From NCBI GenBank assembly GCA_963931865.1, contig OZ007509.1:14902048-14966047 (forward strand): a DNA stretch of 64,000 nt, read 5' to 3'. The notes below the pieces were generated by a model. That model ran no database searches. It was not told where the DNA came from and saw nothing but the letters and a program-made list of their open reading frames with translations. Shown piece after piece: positions 12,437 to 26,127 of the stretch. Positions within the stretch are counted from its first letter, which is position 1. The number at the start of each line of letters is the position of its first letter. Source of the DNA: Axinella damicornis. Lineage: Eukaryota > Porifera > Demospongiae > Axinellida > Axinellidae. A program made the position numbers and the translations under genes.

Positions 12437-15400
12437 GGGATTTAGCGACTTCAATTACAGTTATACAGGTAGTTACGTATAACGCCCAAATTCACCATAT
12501 GTTAGGCACAAAAAGCAGCTGTCCTGTTCTCAGTATTTCCTCCTTCCTCAGATTATCAGTGTCGTCCATCATTTTAGTATGGCTCACTCAGTACCTGAAT
12601 ATGGGCATATGCGGGTCTGGTGTATGCAATGCTACACTGTACATGTAACAATAGTGTATGTGGGGTAAATAGTAGTTACCAGAGTGTAGCACACATAATT
12701 ATTGCTTTCAGAATGGACCATATAGTATCCTGTTACTGCGTAGTAGAGGTCAACTTACTCATTCTGTCACCTTCACCTCAGAGTAACTTTCACTCATGAG
12801 TTGTGAGTATGTAGTATTACTATGTATACTCCTGGGTCAATCCCGGGGGCTTTCCCATACTATTACACTTGTGGTTGCATTGCTGAGGTGGCTCTGGTGT
12901 GTCTACATGCATGTACAACTCTGTAGGGAAGACCTGAATGTTGATGGTCAGCTAATAGGTTTTATAAGTGTTTCAATGTTATCGTCGTCGCGTGTTATTA
13001 GGCGCATGCGCCTATAACTCCACAGGAAGGAATTAACGAATCTAAGACGTTCCTCGAATAGGAAGTGCACTTCAATTTGAATTATAGCTGTTTTCCACTC
13101 CGTATGATTGAAAATGGCAGAGTTTCTGGAAGAAGACTGCAGTGCTTAACAGCGAGTACCTGGGAAGAGAGTTGAACCTGCACCTAACAGCGAATATGCG
13201 CCTGTAAGTGAACTGCACCTAATAACGCGCGACTACGGTATTACCCCATGCAAGAGTAGAGTGATTGCTGTGTCCGTCAGTATGTCTGTGGATGCAAAAC
13301 GAACAGTTTGGATTAAATAATTACACTTGCAGCCTTTCATTGTAATGTCTAAATCACAAAAAAATAAATGTGTTTGTACCTCACAAATGACAGTTGTACG
13401 AAGAACAAGGTACTTGCTCTCTGTCCAAATTACCGAGCAAAACCACACCTCAATGTTGATATTACTTACTGTAGGCCAAATGATATCGCATCATTATCAT
13501 GTTCAGATGGCACATGAGCATTGCTGCAAGTGCTGCGCATGGGGTAGTGCTTTACTGGGCATCTCTTGTGTATTTTGCATGTGAGAAACCTTTGCCAATT
13601 TACAGTCCCAACTGCAAATTGGCAGCAGCAATAGTCAGTCAGCAAACTTAGCCTCTTTCCCAGCCTCCACTTCCAGGTTTTGTCGCTTGCAGTTCCCAGG
13701 CCTCTGCCGCACCCAGCCTTTGCTGCTTGCAGTATTGCAAGCAATAAAAGCTGGGTGTGGGGGCCTGGAAACGGAGCTAAGCAAAACAGGTTTTGCTTAG
13801 CTCCGTTTCCAGGCCCCCACGCCCACCAGCTTTTATTGCTTGCAATACTGCAAGCAGCAAAGGCTGGGCGCGGAGGCTTGGGAACTGCAAGCAACAAAAC
13901 CTGGGCGTGGAGACCGGGGAACGAGGCTACCGTAGTCGCGCGTTATTAGGCGCATCTCGCTTATAGGCGCATATTCGCTGTTAGGCGCAGGTTCAACTCT
14001 CGTCCCAGGTACTCGCTGTTAAGCACTGCAGTCTTCTTCCAGAAACTCTGCCATTTTCGATCGTACAGAGTGGAAAACAGCTATAACTTGAATTGAAGCG
14101 CCTTCCTATTCGAGGAATGTTATATTCGTTATTAGGCGCATCTCGCTTATAGGCGCATATTTCCTTCCTGTGGAGTTATAGGCGCATGCGCCTAATAACG
14201 CGCGACTACGGTATGTTTGCTGACTGTTTCCTATGACTATTGCTGCTGGGACTTGTTCATAAAATAGCACATAGTACTTCTGAATCCTCCCAGATAAGGA
14301 ACTTCACTGTTGAAACACCACTATGTAGCAGCTTTCTCATTCTCAGCTGTGTATTGGCTAGGCTTGTAAAATGGCCTGGATCTTGGCTGTCAGTATGTCA
14401 CTTGGCCTTCTGTTCACCGGCCTGTCTTTCCAATGGACGCTTCATGCTCATCCGTTACTGCTGCTTTTCCTGGGACAACTGTTAGTTCTGTTCGACGTCA
14501 ACATTTGGTTAACCGCACCTGCTAAGAGCCACTCCCGTAGATTAATGTTCAGTTGTTGCAGTGTTACATTTACGATGATGTAGACTCTCACAAAGTCAGT
14601 AATGTCGTCAATTACATGACTGTGATTGATCACATCACTGAAATGATTTTCAGTGAAACAAAGTCCACAGAAATAAAGCACACGTAAAAGAGTGTAGCAC
14701 TATGGTTGGTTGGTATACACAGCACGTTTGTGAACTGTATTCACGGGATGATATATATACGTACCGCAGCGAGTGCACTACGAGCACAAGGGAGTGGTCG
14801 AGAGGCTAATATAGCTCGAGGAAAAGCCGAGTGCTATATTTGCCTCGAGACCACGCCCAAGTGCAATGTTTTCCGTAGTGCGTAAGCGGTACTTTAACTG
14901 CAACGTCTATGGAGCGCTTTTTCTGGTGCTATATTGTCCAGTGGAAAATATTCCACACTATGCGCATTATGGAAAACAAAGCACACTTCAGCCCTTTCAT
15001 CTTCTATGGCTCATACAATAAGTAATGTTTAGATACCACTTTGCAGTGCATTACGGGTTTTAGTGCACGAGGGCAATCTAGTTAACGGTCGAGGGCGAGA
15101 TAATGCACGAGCCGAAGGCGAGTGCATTATCCGCCCGAGACCGTTAACTAGATTGCCCGAGTGCACTAAAGCCCGTAATGCACTGCAAACTGGTATCTAA
15201 ACTACTTAGTGCAACTCACTGACCCAAGACAGCCTTTGATCTTTGAAAAGTGTTCATTATCCACACTAAAGTGTGCATTAAGCGATTTAATGCTCCGTCA
15301 TGTGATCGATTCTGAGGCGTCTGATTTGTTGAGGGTCACATGAGTAGCACTAAGTACATGTACTTGTAAGTGGTTACCGTTTCTGATATCCACTGCGGTT

Positions 15401-17954
15401 TGTTGGGAATTGTTGATGAGCAAATGGAACAGATGCGTGGTGTCTGCTAAACTGTTTGGTAGCCTGTCTGTGTGTATGCCATGTGCCTGTCTAGACCGGT
15501 TATGCAGTAGCCATGATGGTGGGACAAAAAAAAGATGGGACAAAGACGGCAGAGACGCCTCAAAAGATGGCTTCCAATTCCAGGATAGCTGAGCTATCTT
15601 TAGAACAAAAGGATTCCACCATACAACATATGACATTCTTTCAGCAAAACATCCCTGTGAGTTGGCTGTTGTGTTTGTTGTTTGGGAGAATTTTTACCCT
15701 AAGGAGCCATGCTCTTCTAGTCTAGCTTAGTCCATTTTACAGCAGCGCTTAGTCCATTTTTACAGCAGCTGCACGAGTGGAGAAGCTTGCTCCATGCGTT
15801 ATGCACCAACGTTTCATCCTAAGGAGCCACGCTCTTCTAGTCCAACTTAGTCCTGTTGTACAGCAGCTGCACAAGTGGAGAAGCTTGCCCCATCCGTTGG
15901 AATTAACAGGACTAATCTTCCAGGCTCTCTCCAGTGTGAAATGTGAACCTGGGAACCAGGGCTGAGCTCCAGCTAATCTTGAAGATTACAGCATGTGTTC
16001 GTCTTGAATAGGACCACAGCTATCTCACAGCTCTAATGGGGCACAATCGACCCGGATGCTCAAGCAGCCATGTCCAGCCCGGATGCTCTCGCTATGGTTG
16101 GACTGCCATGCAGTCGCATTGCCGCCTCGCCTCACTGCCTCCTGTCCCCCCACTCATGCCAGTGGTGCCAGAAATGTGACTTTCATCACCTCATTTAACA
16201 GTGCATTGACTAATGCATGTATATTAACCAGGTGCAAGTGCTGGGTGATATGGGGTAAGCATTCCTGTCACATGTCAGTCACATGTCACCAAAGGAGATC
16301 GCTTGAATATATGCCATGATCGGCATACTGACAGTTTGCAGTGTAACATTATATAATGTGACAGTGCATGTGATGTGACAGTATGTCACATGACTCTCAA
16401 CTGTGCACTGTGCCCTTTCAAATCGAATTATGATCCACTCTTTGTGGCAGCAGACAGTTCCTTTCTCAAAGACTACACACATGGTTAACATTCTCTGTCA
16501 GCCAACTAGGGTTTCTTTTAGCCCCCCCTCCCCCTTAGAAGTTTCAAACCCAGACCCCCTAGATGGCACACTACCACGCACTATTCAGTGCCCCCCCCCC
16601 CCCCCCCCCCCCCCCCCAAACTTTCTCCATGTTCTGTTTTGCCCCCCCCCCCCTTGTGTTTTCTGAAATAAACCCTGCAGCCAACTGTTCCTAACTACAC
16701 TGGGGTTAGTCAGCTCTCTTCCCCCCCATTTTTTTCCGTGTTGCAAGTGACTTGGAGTGCGATTGGTGCTTGATAAAAGCAGACAAAATGTTGAATAAAT
16801 GCAACAGCTGTTTAAGAATCGCAAGGGCTACTTAGTGTGCTTGCCATAGTCGCTCATTATTAGACGCACATCTCCACAGGAAGGAAATATACGCCTATAA
16901 GTGAGATGTGCTAAATGAACGCCATTCCTCGAAGTGTGCTTCATCCACTCCATAGGGTCAAAAATGGTAGAGTTTCTGGAATAAGACTTTAGTGCTTAAT
17001 AAAGAATAGCTGGGACGATCGAGAGTCGAGCCTGTACCTAACAGCGAATATGCACCTATAAGCGAACTGTGCTTACTATTGCATGACTACGGTAACTGTG
17101 GTCTTAGGGTCTCATCCCAAACTGGTATTGAACTGAGTAGTGAAAAAGGGTAGTGAACGAGGGAAGATGAGTTGAGTCCCATGCTAATCTATAGAAAGTG
17201 AAGGGAATCTAGAACAGCTGGATCTACCGAGATGGAGGCCAATTGCCCCAAACACAGATCCTTCACCACTCTGAGACAACATCTTGCTCAATCAAAAGTT
17301 CAAATGCTGCAGGCTTCTCTGCATGGTATGCCACGTGTTCACGAGTTTAGAATTGATGTGGGCAAACTGAGTGTTTTGAAAATGCTTAGAACAGAAATAG
17401 TTTGATCGAATATGGGTTTGTCTCCATGGGAAAGTGTGCAACGATGGATGTGTGTTTAGTGTATTGAGTTTCAATGAGCCTGTTCTGCCGCCAAATGCGC
17501 TCCTTATTGCTTGGAATGCTGTGAGACGATATGTCTGTGTGCAGGTTTGTGTCTGTCTCCATGGAAACAGTGGGATGTGTTTCTGGTACACTGCCAACAG
17601 CATGACTTGGGTCTATCATTAGCAGCATGGTTTTTCACTTCAGACGAGGTTGATCGTTTTGGGATGGAGTCTTGCGATATCACGTCACAATGACTGCCTA
17701 GGCCTGTATCTTCTTGACCATGTAGTACACTGTCGCAGTCACTGGTCAAACTTGAGTAGCATTATTGCAGTCGTGTATGTCATAACAAGAGCAGATGATT
17801 CATTGACAATATGTAAATTTCCTAGCCTCATTCCCAGGTCATGTGGCCTGGGAATGAGGCTAGTACAGGGTTTCAAATAGGGGAGGGTGCATGGAGCATT
17901 TGCCCCACTCCCACCCCCTTGTAAGGAACGTTATGTATGCAAGGTGACACATTG

Positions 17955-17987
<33 letters not shown>

Positions 17988-20900
17988 ACTTTGCCACACT
18001 ATTATTTTTGTCCCGCTTTGAGCAATAATATTCAACCCAAGTCACTGCTGGTCATAGCCTCGTTCACAGGCCCTGTCTGAAACACGGGGCTTTGGGAACG
18101 AGGCTCTGCTGGTCATTTGTGAAATGTGCTACAGTGGATAATGTTTGCTGGTACTTGAAACCAGCTGGCAACCAGCTGATCCCATCCTTTGAAATCTGAG
18201 ACAATTAATGTGAGAGAGAACCTGATGAAATTTCACTTGTTCTACTGCATCAGTTTTCCAGAAGTGCTCTGAAAGGAGATGCATGAGAAGAGGTGTTTCA
18301 CTGTAGCAATATGGCCCAATCAGAGGACAGCATTCAGCAGTTACACAGGAAGTGTAAACCCTTAAATTGCTAGTTAGTTGGTAGTTATTGTGTTAGCTGA
18401 ATCCCTCCACAGTGTATTGGTTTGAGATTTATGTCTAAACTCTGTGATAACAAGGTACTGTAGTCGCTCATTATTAGGAGCATGCGCCTGAATCTCCACG
18501 GGAAGGAAATATGCACCTCTAAGTGAGATGCACTTAATTTCAAATAACATTCCTTGAATAGGGAGTGCGCTTCATTTCAAATTATAGCTTGTAGGATCGA
18601 AAATGGCAGAGTTTCTGGGAAAAAACGTCAAGCGCTTAGTGAAGAGTAGCTGAGACATGAGTCAAACCTGCGCTTAACAGTGAATATGTGCCCATAAGTG
18701 AGCTGCGCATAATAATGAGCCACTATGCTATTTCGTTTTGAAAGGTCAACCTCACCGCCACTAGTGGCGAGCACAGAAGTTTTCATACTTGAAACACTCC
18801 GCTGTATGTTCAAACTTGCCGCTAGAATTTCATTTCTGGGAGACACCTGTTTACCATCCTCAGCAGGTGTAGCAGTGAGACCCTCCTAGGGCGTGGGTAG
18901 CTTTATAATTGGGGATGATTATCCCTCCTTGTGATGGTACTAACTGGTTTGTACCCATGCAGCTGCGCCAAACATCATTTAGTGATGGGTGGGTCCCTTG
19001 GGAATCGTTTGCCCTCAGGGTATGGCAGGTGGCGTACAAGCAGTGATGTAATTGTACAGAGTACTGCGTCAGTGCATCATTGTTTAATTAGTACGTGGAT
19101 ACTGTGAAGTGGTACGTTGGTAGCATCTGTGGAGGCAGGGCACTATCCTTGAGGTAGCTGCACTTGGAGGTATAGCTGCACTTGGAGGTATAGCTACGCT
19201 TGGAGGACTTGGCTGTAGCTACACTTGGAGGTACAATGTAGCTGTGGTGGAGTAGCTACATTGGAGTAGCTATGCTTGGAGGTAGCTGCACTTGGAGGTA
19301 GCTACGCTTGGGAGTAGCTACGCTTGGGAGTGGCTACGCTTGGGAGTAGCTATGCTTGGGAGTAGCTACGCTTGGGATTAGCTACGCTTGGGAGTAGCTA
19401 CGCTTGGGGGTAGCTGCACTTGGAGGTAGCTGCACTTGGAGGTAGCTACGCTTGGGAGTAGCTACGCTTGGGAGTAGCTACGCTTGGGAGTAGCTACGCT
19501 TGGGAGTAGCTATACTTGGGAGTAGCTACGCTTGGGATTAGCTACGCTTGGGAGTAGCTGCACTTGGAAGTAGCTGCACTTGGAAGTAGCTGCACTTGGA
19601 GGTATACTATTAATACTATAGCTACGCTTGGGGGTAGCAACACTTGTAGGTAGCTACGCTTGGAGGTAGCACCGCTTGGAGGTAGCTGTGCTTGGGGGTA
19701 TAGCTACGCTTGGAAGTAGCTACGCAGGTAGCTACGCAGGTAGCTACGCTCGGAGGTACATGTAGCTATACTCGGAGGTAGCTACGTGCTTGGAGGTACA
19801 TAGCTATGCTCAGAGGTAGCTATGCTCGGAGGTAGCTATGCTCTGAGGTAGCTATGCTCAGAGGTAGCTATGCTCGGAGGTAGCTATGCTCGGAGGTAGC
19901 TATGCTCGGAGGTAGTTACGCTTGGAGGTAGCTACGCGTGGGAGTAGCTACGCGGGAGTAGCTACGCTTGGGGGTAGCTGCACTTGGAGGTAGCTGCACT
20001 TGGAGGTAGCTACGCTTGGGAGTAGCTACGCTTGGGGGTAGCTGCACTTGGAAGTAGCTGCACTTGGAGGTAGCAACACTTGGGAGTAGCTGCACTTGGA
20101 GGTATACTATTAATACTATAGCTACACTTGGGGGTAGCAACACTTGTAGGTAGCTACGCTTGGAGGTAGCACCGCTTGGAGGTAGCTGTGCTTGGGGGTA
20201 TAGCTACGCTTGGAAGTAGCTACGCAGGTAGCTACGCAGGTAGCTACGCTCGGAGGTACATGTAGCTATGCTCGGAGGTAGCTACGTGCTTGGAGGTACA
20301 TAGCTATGCTCAGAGGTAGCTATGCTCGGAGGTAGCTATGTTCTGAGGTAGCTATGCTCGGAGGTAGCTATGCTCGGAGGTAGCTATGCTCGGAGGTAGC
20401 TATGCTCGGAGGTAGTTACGCTTGGAGGTAGCTACGCGTGGGAGTAGCTACGCTTGGGAGTAGCTACGCTTGGGGGTAGCTGCACTTGGAGATAGCTGCA
20501 CTTGGAGGTAGCTGCACTTGGAGGTATACTATACTATAGCTGCGCTTGGAAGTAGCTGCACTTGGAGGTAGCTTTGCTTGGAGGTAGCTACGTGCTCGGA
20601 GGTACCTACGTGCTCAAGAGGTAGCTGGCTTTGAGGGTAGTTACTCTTGGAAGCTGCTCCCTTGGAGTTGTACTTACAATTTGAAGTACATGTAGCTTCT
20701 CTATACCGTGATGTTGTGTGACATTGGGTGAAGAACTACAATAGCCTTTGCAGATAGAAGCTGGTGATCTCCTGGTAGGCTCTGTGTTACCCACTCCATC
20801 CTCAACTCTCGCAGCAGTATCCGCAGAGCAAATTTTACACACAACAAACATGGGGATGTTGGTATAAATCAGTTTTCACTATGGCTGTCTGCATAGTGGG

Positions 20901-23126
20901 GGTGAAGGGTGGGCTGGGGGTGAGGGGTGGGGTAGGGGGTAGCATCCATTGCCACACTTACGCAAATGCGAAAGCACTTGTTAGTTCTCCATTTCAAGCC
21001 CCTCTTGTTGTACCAGCATTGTGTTTGCCTGCATGGCCACACCCACCACTGTTCAAGAGCAGCTGTGTTTCTTTCTGTCTTCCTGCAGGAGCTTGAGAGT
21101 CGTGTATTTGATGCAGACTCCCCTCCAGTGCTGCCTGGTGAGTGAGTGGCTGGAGAGAGGGTGTGTGTGAGAGAGAGGGGTGGGGGATCAGTGAGGAGTT
21201 GGGGAAGGGGTGGGGAGTGCAGGGTGCTCTCCTGCTGGTGAGTGGATGAGTGGGGGTTGGGGGAGGAGAAGGGACACTTGTAGTGGAGGAAGCTGTTGGT
21301 GTGTGTGTGAGTGAGTGAGTGAGTGAATGGGTTGGGTGGGTGGGTGAGTGAGTGGGTGGTGCTCAGAGAGTTGGTGGGGATGTATATCTCTCCTCCAGTA
21401 CTTGGGGAGCCAGTGGGGGTGTATGGCTCTCCTCTGATACTTTGAGAACAGGTGGGGGTGTATGGCTCTCCTCTGGTGCTGAGAGAACAGATGGGGGTGT
21501 ATGTTGTCTTCTCCAGTCTTGTGTTTGGGTTACACCATCGTCCCACACCCGGCCACTACCCTCTGTATCTATCAGCCTTATAATTTATGTCACATCTTCT
21601 TTCTCCCTCTCCCTGTTTCTCCCACCCCCCTCTTAATTCCTTTTCCTGTCCTCCTCTCCCTCTCCATAGGCTCTTTGAAGGATCTCAAACATCCAGAGGT
21701 ATGTTCCTGGTGGCAAATGATAGAGCTAGTATGGAAATGCAGCCTACGCACACACACATATAATACTGCTCATTCCATACACTCATTTCCTTTCTCTCCA
21801 TCTCTGTTCTCCCCTTCGTCTCTCCTCCCTCCTCCCCTCTCCTCCCTTTCCTCTACTTCATCCTCTCCCATCCTCCTCTCTCCCCCCTCCCCCCTCCCCC
21901 ATCTCCTCCCTCTCCCTTCCATCTCCTTCGTCCTCTCCCACCACCATCCTCCCTCCTGTCTCTCCGCCCTCCTCCTCCGCCTCCCTCTTCCCTCCCTCCT
22001 CCCTCCACCCCTCTCCTCCCTTCCCTCTCCTTCATCCTCTCCTACCACCATCCTTCCTCCTGTCCCTCCGTCCTCCTCCCCCTCTTCCCTGCTCCCCCTC
22101 CTCCCTCCTCTCCCTCCTCCATCTCCTCCCTCCCTTCCCTTTCCTTCATCTTCCCTCCTCCCCCATCTCCTCCCTCCTGCCCATTCCTTCATTCTCTTAT
22201 CCTCATTCCTGTCCCTCCGCCCTCCTCCACCTCTTCCCTGCTCTCCCTCTCCCTCCCCCCTCCCCATCTTCTCCCTCATCCCCTCTCCTCCCTTCCCTCC
22301 CTATCTCGTCCCTCCNNNNNNNNNNNNNNNNNNNNNNNNNNNNNNNNNNNNNNNNNNNNNNNNNNNNNNNNNNNNNNNNNNNNNNNNNNNNNNNNNNNNN
22401 NNNNNNNNNNNNNNNNNNNNNNNNNNNNNNNNNNNNNNNNNNNNNNNNNNNNNNNNNNNNNNNNNNNNNNNNNNNNNNNNNNNNNNNNNNNNNNNNNNNN
22501 NNNNNNNNNNNNNNNCCAGGGAGATATTGTGAGTCCTTACCTAGAAACAGAGAGACTCTTAAATACACAATGCAAGTTCCTACGTATGTACGTAGCCTTG
22601 TTTCCAGACCATCATCCAACTTTCATTTTACGGTACGAAAAGAGGCCTGGTATCGTATGATTCGATCATATGAATGATGTCAGAGGTAGAGTAACCTTGT
22701 TATCACGAACGTGCATGTTAGGCCTGTGCGATAGTGTATCACAATAGCTGAGCTGAGCTGAGCTGAGCTGATGAGCCATTCAGCCATGCATAGGCTGCTC
22801 TTTCATAGCACACATAACAGAACGAACAGCAATGACTATTCATGAACCAGCTTTGATCCCAAACTCAAAACCTTCTGAACGATACATAGCTGTAATCCTG
22901 TATCAACTTTCATGACAGCGTATCCTGACGTGCAGTCTGCTTATGTGAGCCAAGGACATATTTGTCATAGTTGCATGCAATCATGGGATCCCTGTGGAAG
23001 GTCTGGAATTGTATTTTTCTTTGCGAGTATGAACTACGTAAGTATTAATGGTGCCAGTTAAATGCAAGAACCCAAACGTTCATATTCTATTAGCGGTTGG
23101 ACTCCTATGCAGGTTCGTGGGTTGGT

Positions 23127-23158
<32 letters not shown>

Positions 23159-25640
23159 GAATCCCATGGCACACGTCCGAGTATGAAATATCGGTGCGTG
23201 CTCTGACATGATACGATATATGATGGACTATTGTGTTGCAAGTAGATCATGATTGTGGTACCTATGTAATTCAGGACAGGTTGGGTGGACATCCGGACTA
23301 GAGCTGTTACAAATTGGCATATTGCATTCAAGATATACTAGTTAAAGTACACTTACGCTCGTGCACTATGGAAAATATTGCACGCGGGTGTGGTCTCGAG
23401 GCAAGTATATTAGCTTCTCGATCACGTACACCCTTGTGCAATATTTCTCGTAGTGCTGTGGTACTTTAAGTAGTACATGTATATCTTGCATGCAATAGCA
23501 ATATGCCAATTTGCTGTATTGTAACAGCTCTAGTCCGGATCGTGCTCTCTAATTTTGAGCACGTTTGTGTTCTGTCAACCTACGACTTCATTCATGCGTA
23601 ATGCCCATCCTGGAACTCAGTGCAGGAAGGTCACTATCTACGTACATGACTATTGTACTGCGAGTGACCACAGCACAAGATAAAGGGCTGGGAGTAACCT
23701 CGTTTCCAGCCCCCCGCCCAGCTTTTCATTGCTTGCAATAACCGAAAATGGCATGGGCCTGGGAACGAGGCTAGGCTGGGAGTGGAGCTACCATTGTCGC
23801 TCATTATTGGGAGCATGCGTCTATATCTGTACAGGAAGGAAATATGTACTATAATTGAGATGCGCTTAATTTTGAGTGACGTTCCTCGAATAGGAAGTGT
23901 GCTTCATTTCGAATTATAGCTCTTTCCACTCTGTAGGATAGAAATGGCAGAGTTTCTGGGAGAAGACCTCAGCACTTAATAAAGAGTTCGTAGCTGGGAC
24001 AAGAGTCAAACATGCGCCTAACAGCGAATATGCGCCTAATATTAAATGAGCGACTGCAGTAACTAAGCTGCTCATAAAATTACTTGGTTAGGTGTTGATG
24101 AAGTGGTGTGTCACAGTAGAACGTTGATGACTTTCGGAGGTTAGACGTTTTGATGGTTATGAATATCATTAATGTGTCCAATCTGGTATCAGTTGGAACT
24201 CAAATTCCATTTGGGAATCAGCTGGGGGGGAATGGATATTGCCTGTGATGTGGTAACAGTTTTCAAGTCGAGAATGTATTTGTGTCGTCCTATAATGTGA
24301 ATTAGCCAATTAAAATGCAGTGAAGTCTCATATCGTGTGACGCTGAATGAAATCCATGTGGTATTTCTGCGTGTATGTTTGTGTGTGGTTAACTGAATTA
24401 CAGAAATATAATCCTGTCTGGTACGGAGACAGCTTGTGTACGTGTTCAGCGTGCTGGAATGTGTTATTGGTTAAGCTTTTGATGTAAGCCCCCAAGAGGT
24501 TGCCTGCATGCGTTGGAGGAATGCCTTGTTTACGGTATACTCTCAATTAGAGCACTCCCTCTGATACCTTGCTGAGAGTCGGGAGTTATGAGAACACACA
24601 CGTATACGCGCACACACATTCTTATGTGCTCACACACACACATGCACGCAGGGGTTGTGTATGAAGGTGTGTGCTTGAACATACAACGATAATCTGAGTG
24701 CCGCGGCCTGCATACCATTAAACCTTTCTGTTGCTTGTTAAATCTGCACCCTATTTGTAGGTCTAGCAATAAGTCTATTCCCCTTTTCTATTTTATCGAG
24801 TGGAAACCATACTCCTGGTAGCTAGCTGGTCAATCGTGGTCCAGTCTTGCTCTCGCCTTGTGCATGGACACCTGAGAAGAATCACGACGGGGTTGCCCCA
24901 ATTAATTCACACAGAATCAACAACTGGCAACATACTGCGCTCCCAGTAAATGAAGCTGGTAGGGCGGACTCACCTTTTAGGACATAGCGTTGGGCCTTCG
25001 TCTCACCTCTTGGACACCTCAGCGGACTCTGATTGCATCCCCGAGCTTGTACTCACAGCTAGACTGGACCGTGCACTCCTGACTGGATATGTACTTGCAT
25101 TTTGTTCCGATTAATGCACACCTTATGTTAGCAATGGCGGCCAATGGGAAGGCAATGGAAAGCAAAAGTGCTCTTAGCTCTGCCACCAAGGTGATTCAAC
25201 ACAGGTTTGGGTCAGCACACTGCAGTGTGATCAGGCCTTTCCTGTGAGCTGTGAGGTTGATTATTGATATCATTTGACGTCGGAATTACTTGACGTGGCA
25301 CAATTTTTTCCCCTACCGGTAGAGTAAATAAGCATCTATGTTTATCTACTCTCACTCCGTGCACACGCACACACGCACCCACGCACCCACATGCACAGAT
25401 CTCCTCACAAGATGACCCTCTCTGTGAACTGCTAAAGGACCTACCAGAGCCAACAGACGACATGCAGCACAACCAACACACAATCATCAAGTTGGATCTC
25501 ATCAAGTCTTCTCGGGACAGTCCAGGTGCGTATGCCTCATATCCATCCGTGTGTCTGCCTACTGGGGACGACCTAGTCTGTCCTTATATATGTCTATCTG
25601 CACGTCTGCTTAGACCATATATCCAGCAGGGTATCCGTTC

Positions 25641-25687
<47 letters not shown>

Positions 25688-26096
25688 CATCTGCATTCAT
25701 TTTTGGACCATTTGTGTATTTGTCTGTCTGTTGATTCTTGTCCAGCAGTATGTATATAGGCATGTTGCCATCTGCCACTCCCCCTGGTTACTATTTCATT
25801 TCCCCTTCACTCTCCCACTTTCCACGTGCCCTCCACGCACTTCTCCTTCTCTCCCCCCACTCCACTCCATCCCCCTTCACTGTTCTCCCCCCAAACTTCC
25901 TGCCAAATTCTTCTCCCTTCGAATTCACTCCTCCTCTTCCCTCTCCCACTTTCCACCCCTTCCACAATCCTTCCCCTCCACATTCTCTTCCTCTCCCCAC
26001 TCCCCCCACACCCTCCCCCTCCTACGTACCTCCCCCCTCCACACTCCTCCTTCCCCTCCCCACTCTCAATCCGCACCTTCCCACTCCCCCCCCCCC

Positions 26097-26127
<31 letters not shown>

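Larger units (their letters stand above)
12184..21088 (+). other. IQGAP intron, 8.9 kb, repeat-rich
   Basis: The flanking exons join directly (ISVE-ELES), so no exon is expected here. It holds a 34-nt poly-G, three TA-target MITEs, a 281-bp palindrome, two long hairpins, the second 425-bp repeat copy and a 1.5-kb minisatellite. Confidence 0.65.
22529..25398 (+). other. IQGAP intron after the gap
   Basis: This intron contains five GCTGA pentamers near 22748, a 31-nt poly-G at 23127-23157, a 250-bp palindrome, a 79-bp foldback with 9-bp duplication, a TA-target MITE and one copy of a dispersed repeat. No coding sequence was recognised. Confidence 0.6.

Noticed and set aside
19916..20143. Open frame with [12 protein letters not shown] repeats on the - strand
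   Set aside because: It is the translation of the 17-bp minisatellite (17 is not a multiple of three, so all frames look alike).
21501..22532. Long serine/proline/leucine frame running through the N run
   Set aside because: It is the pyrimidine belt translated; it includes the gap as unknown residues and ignores the real IQGAP frame and splice sites.
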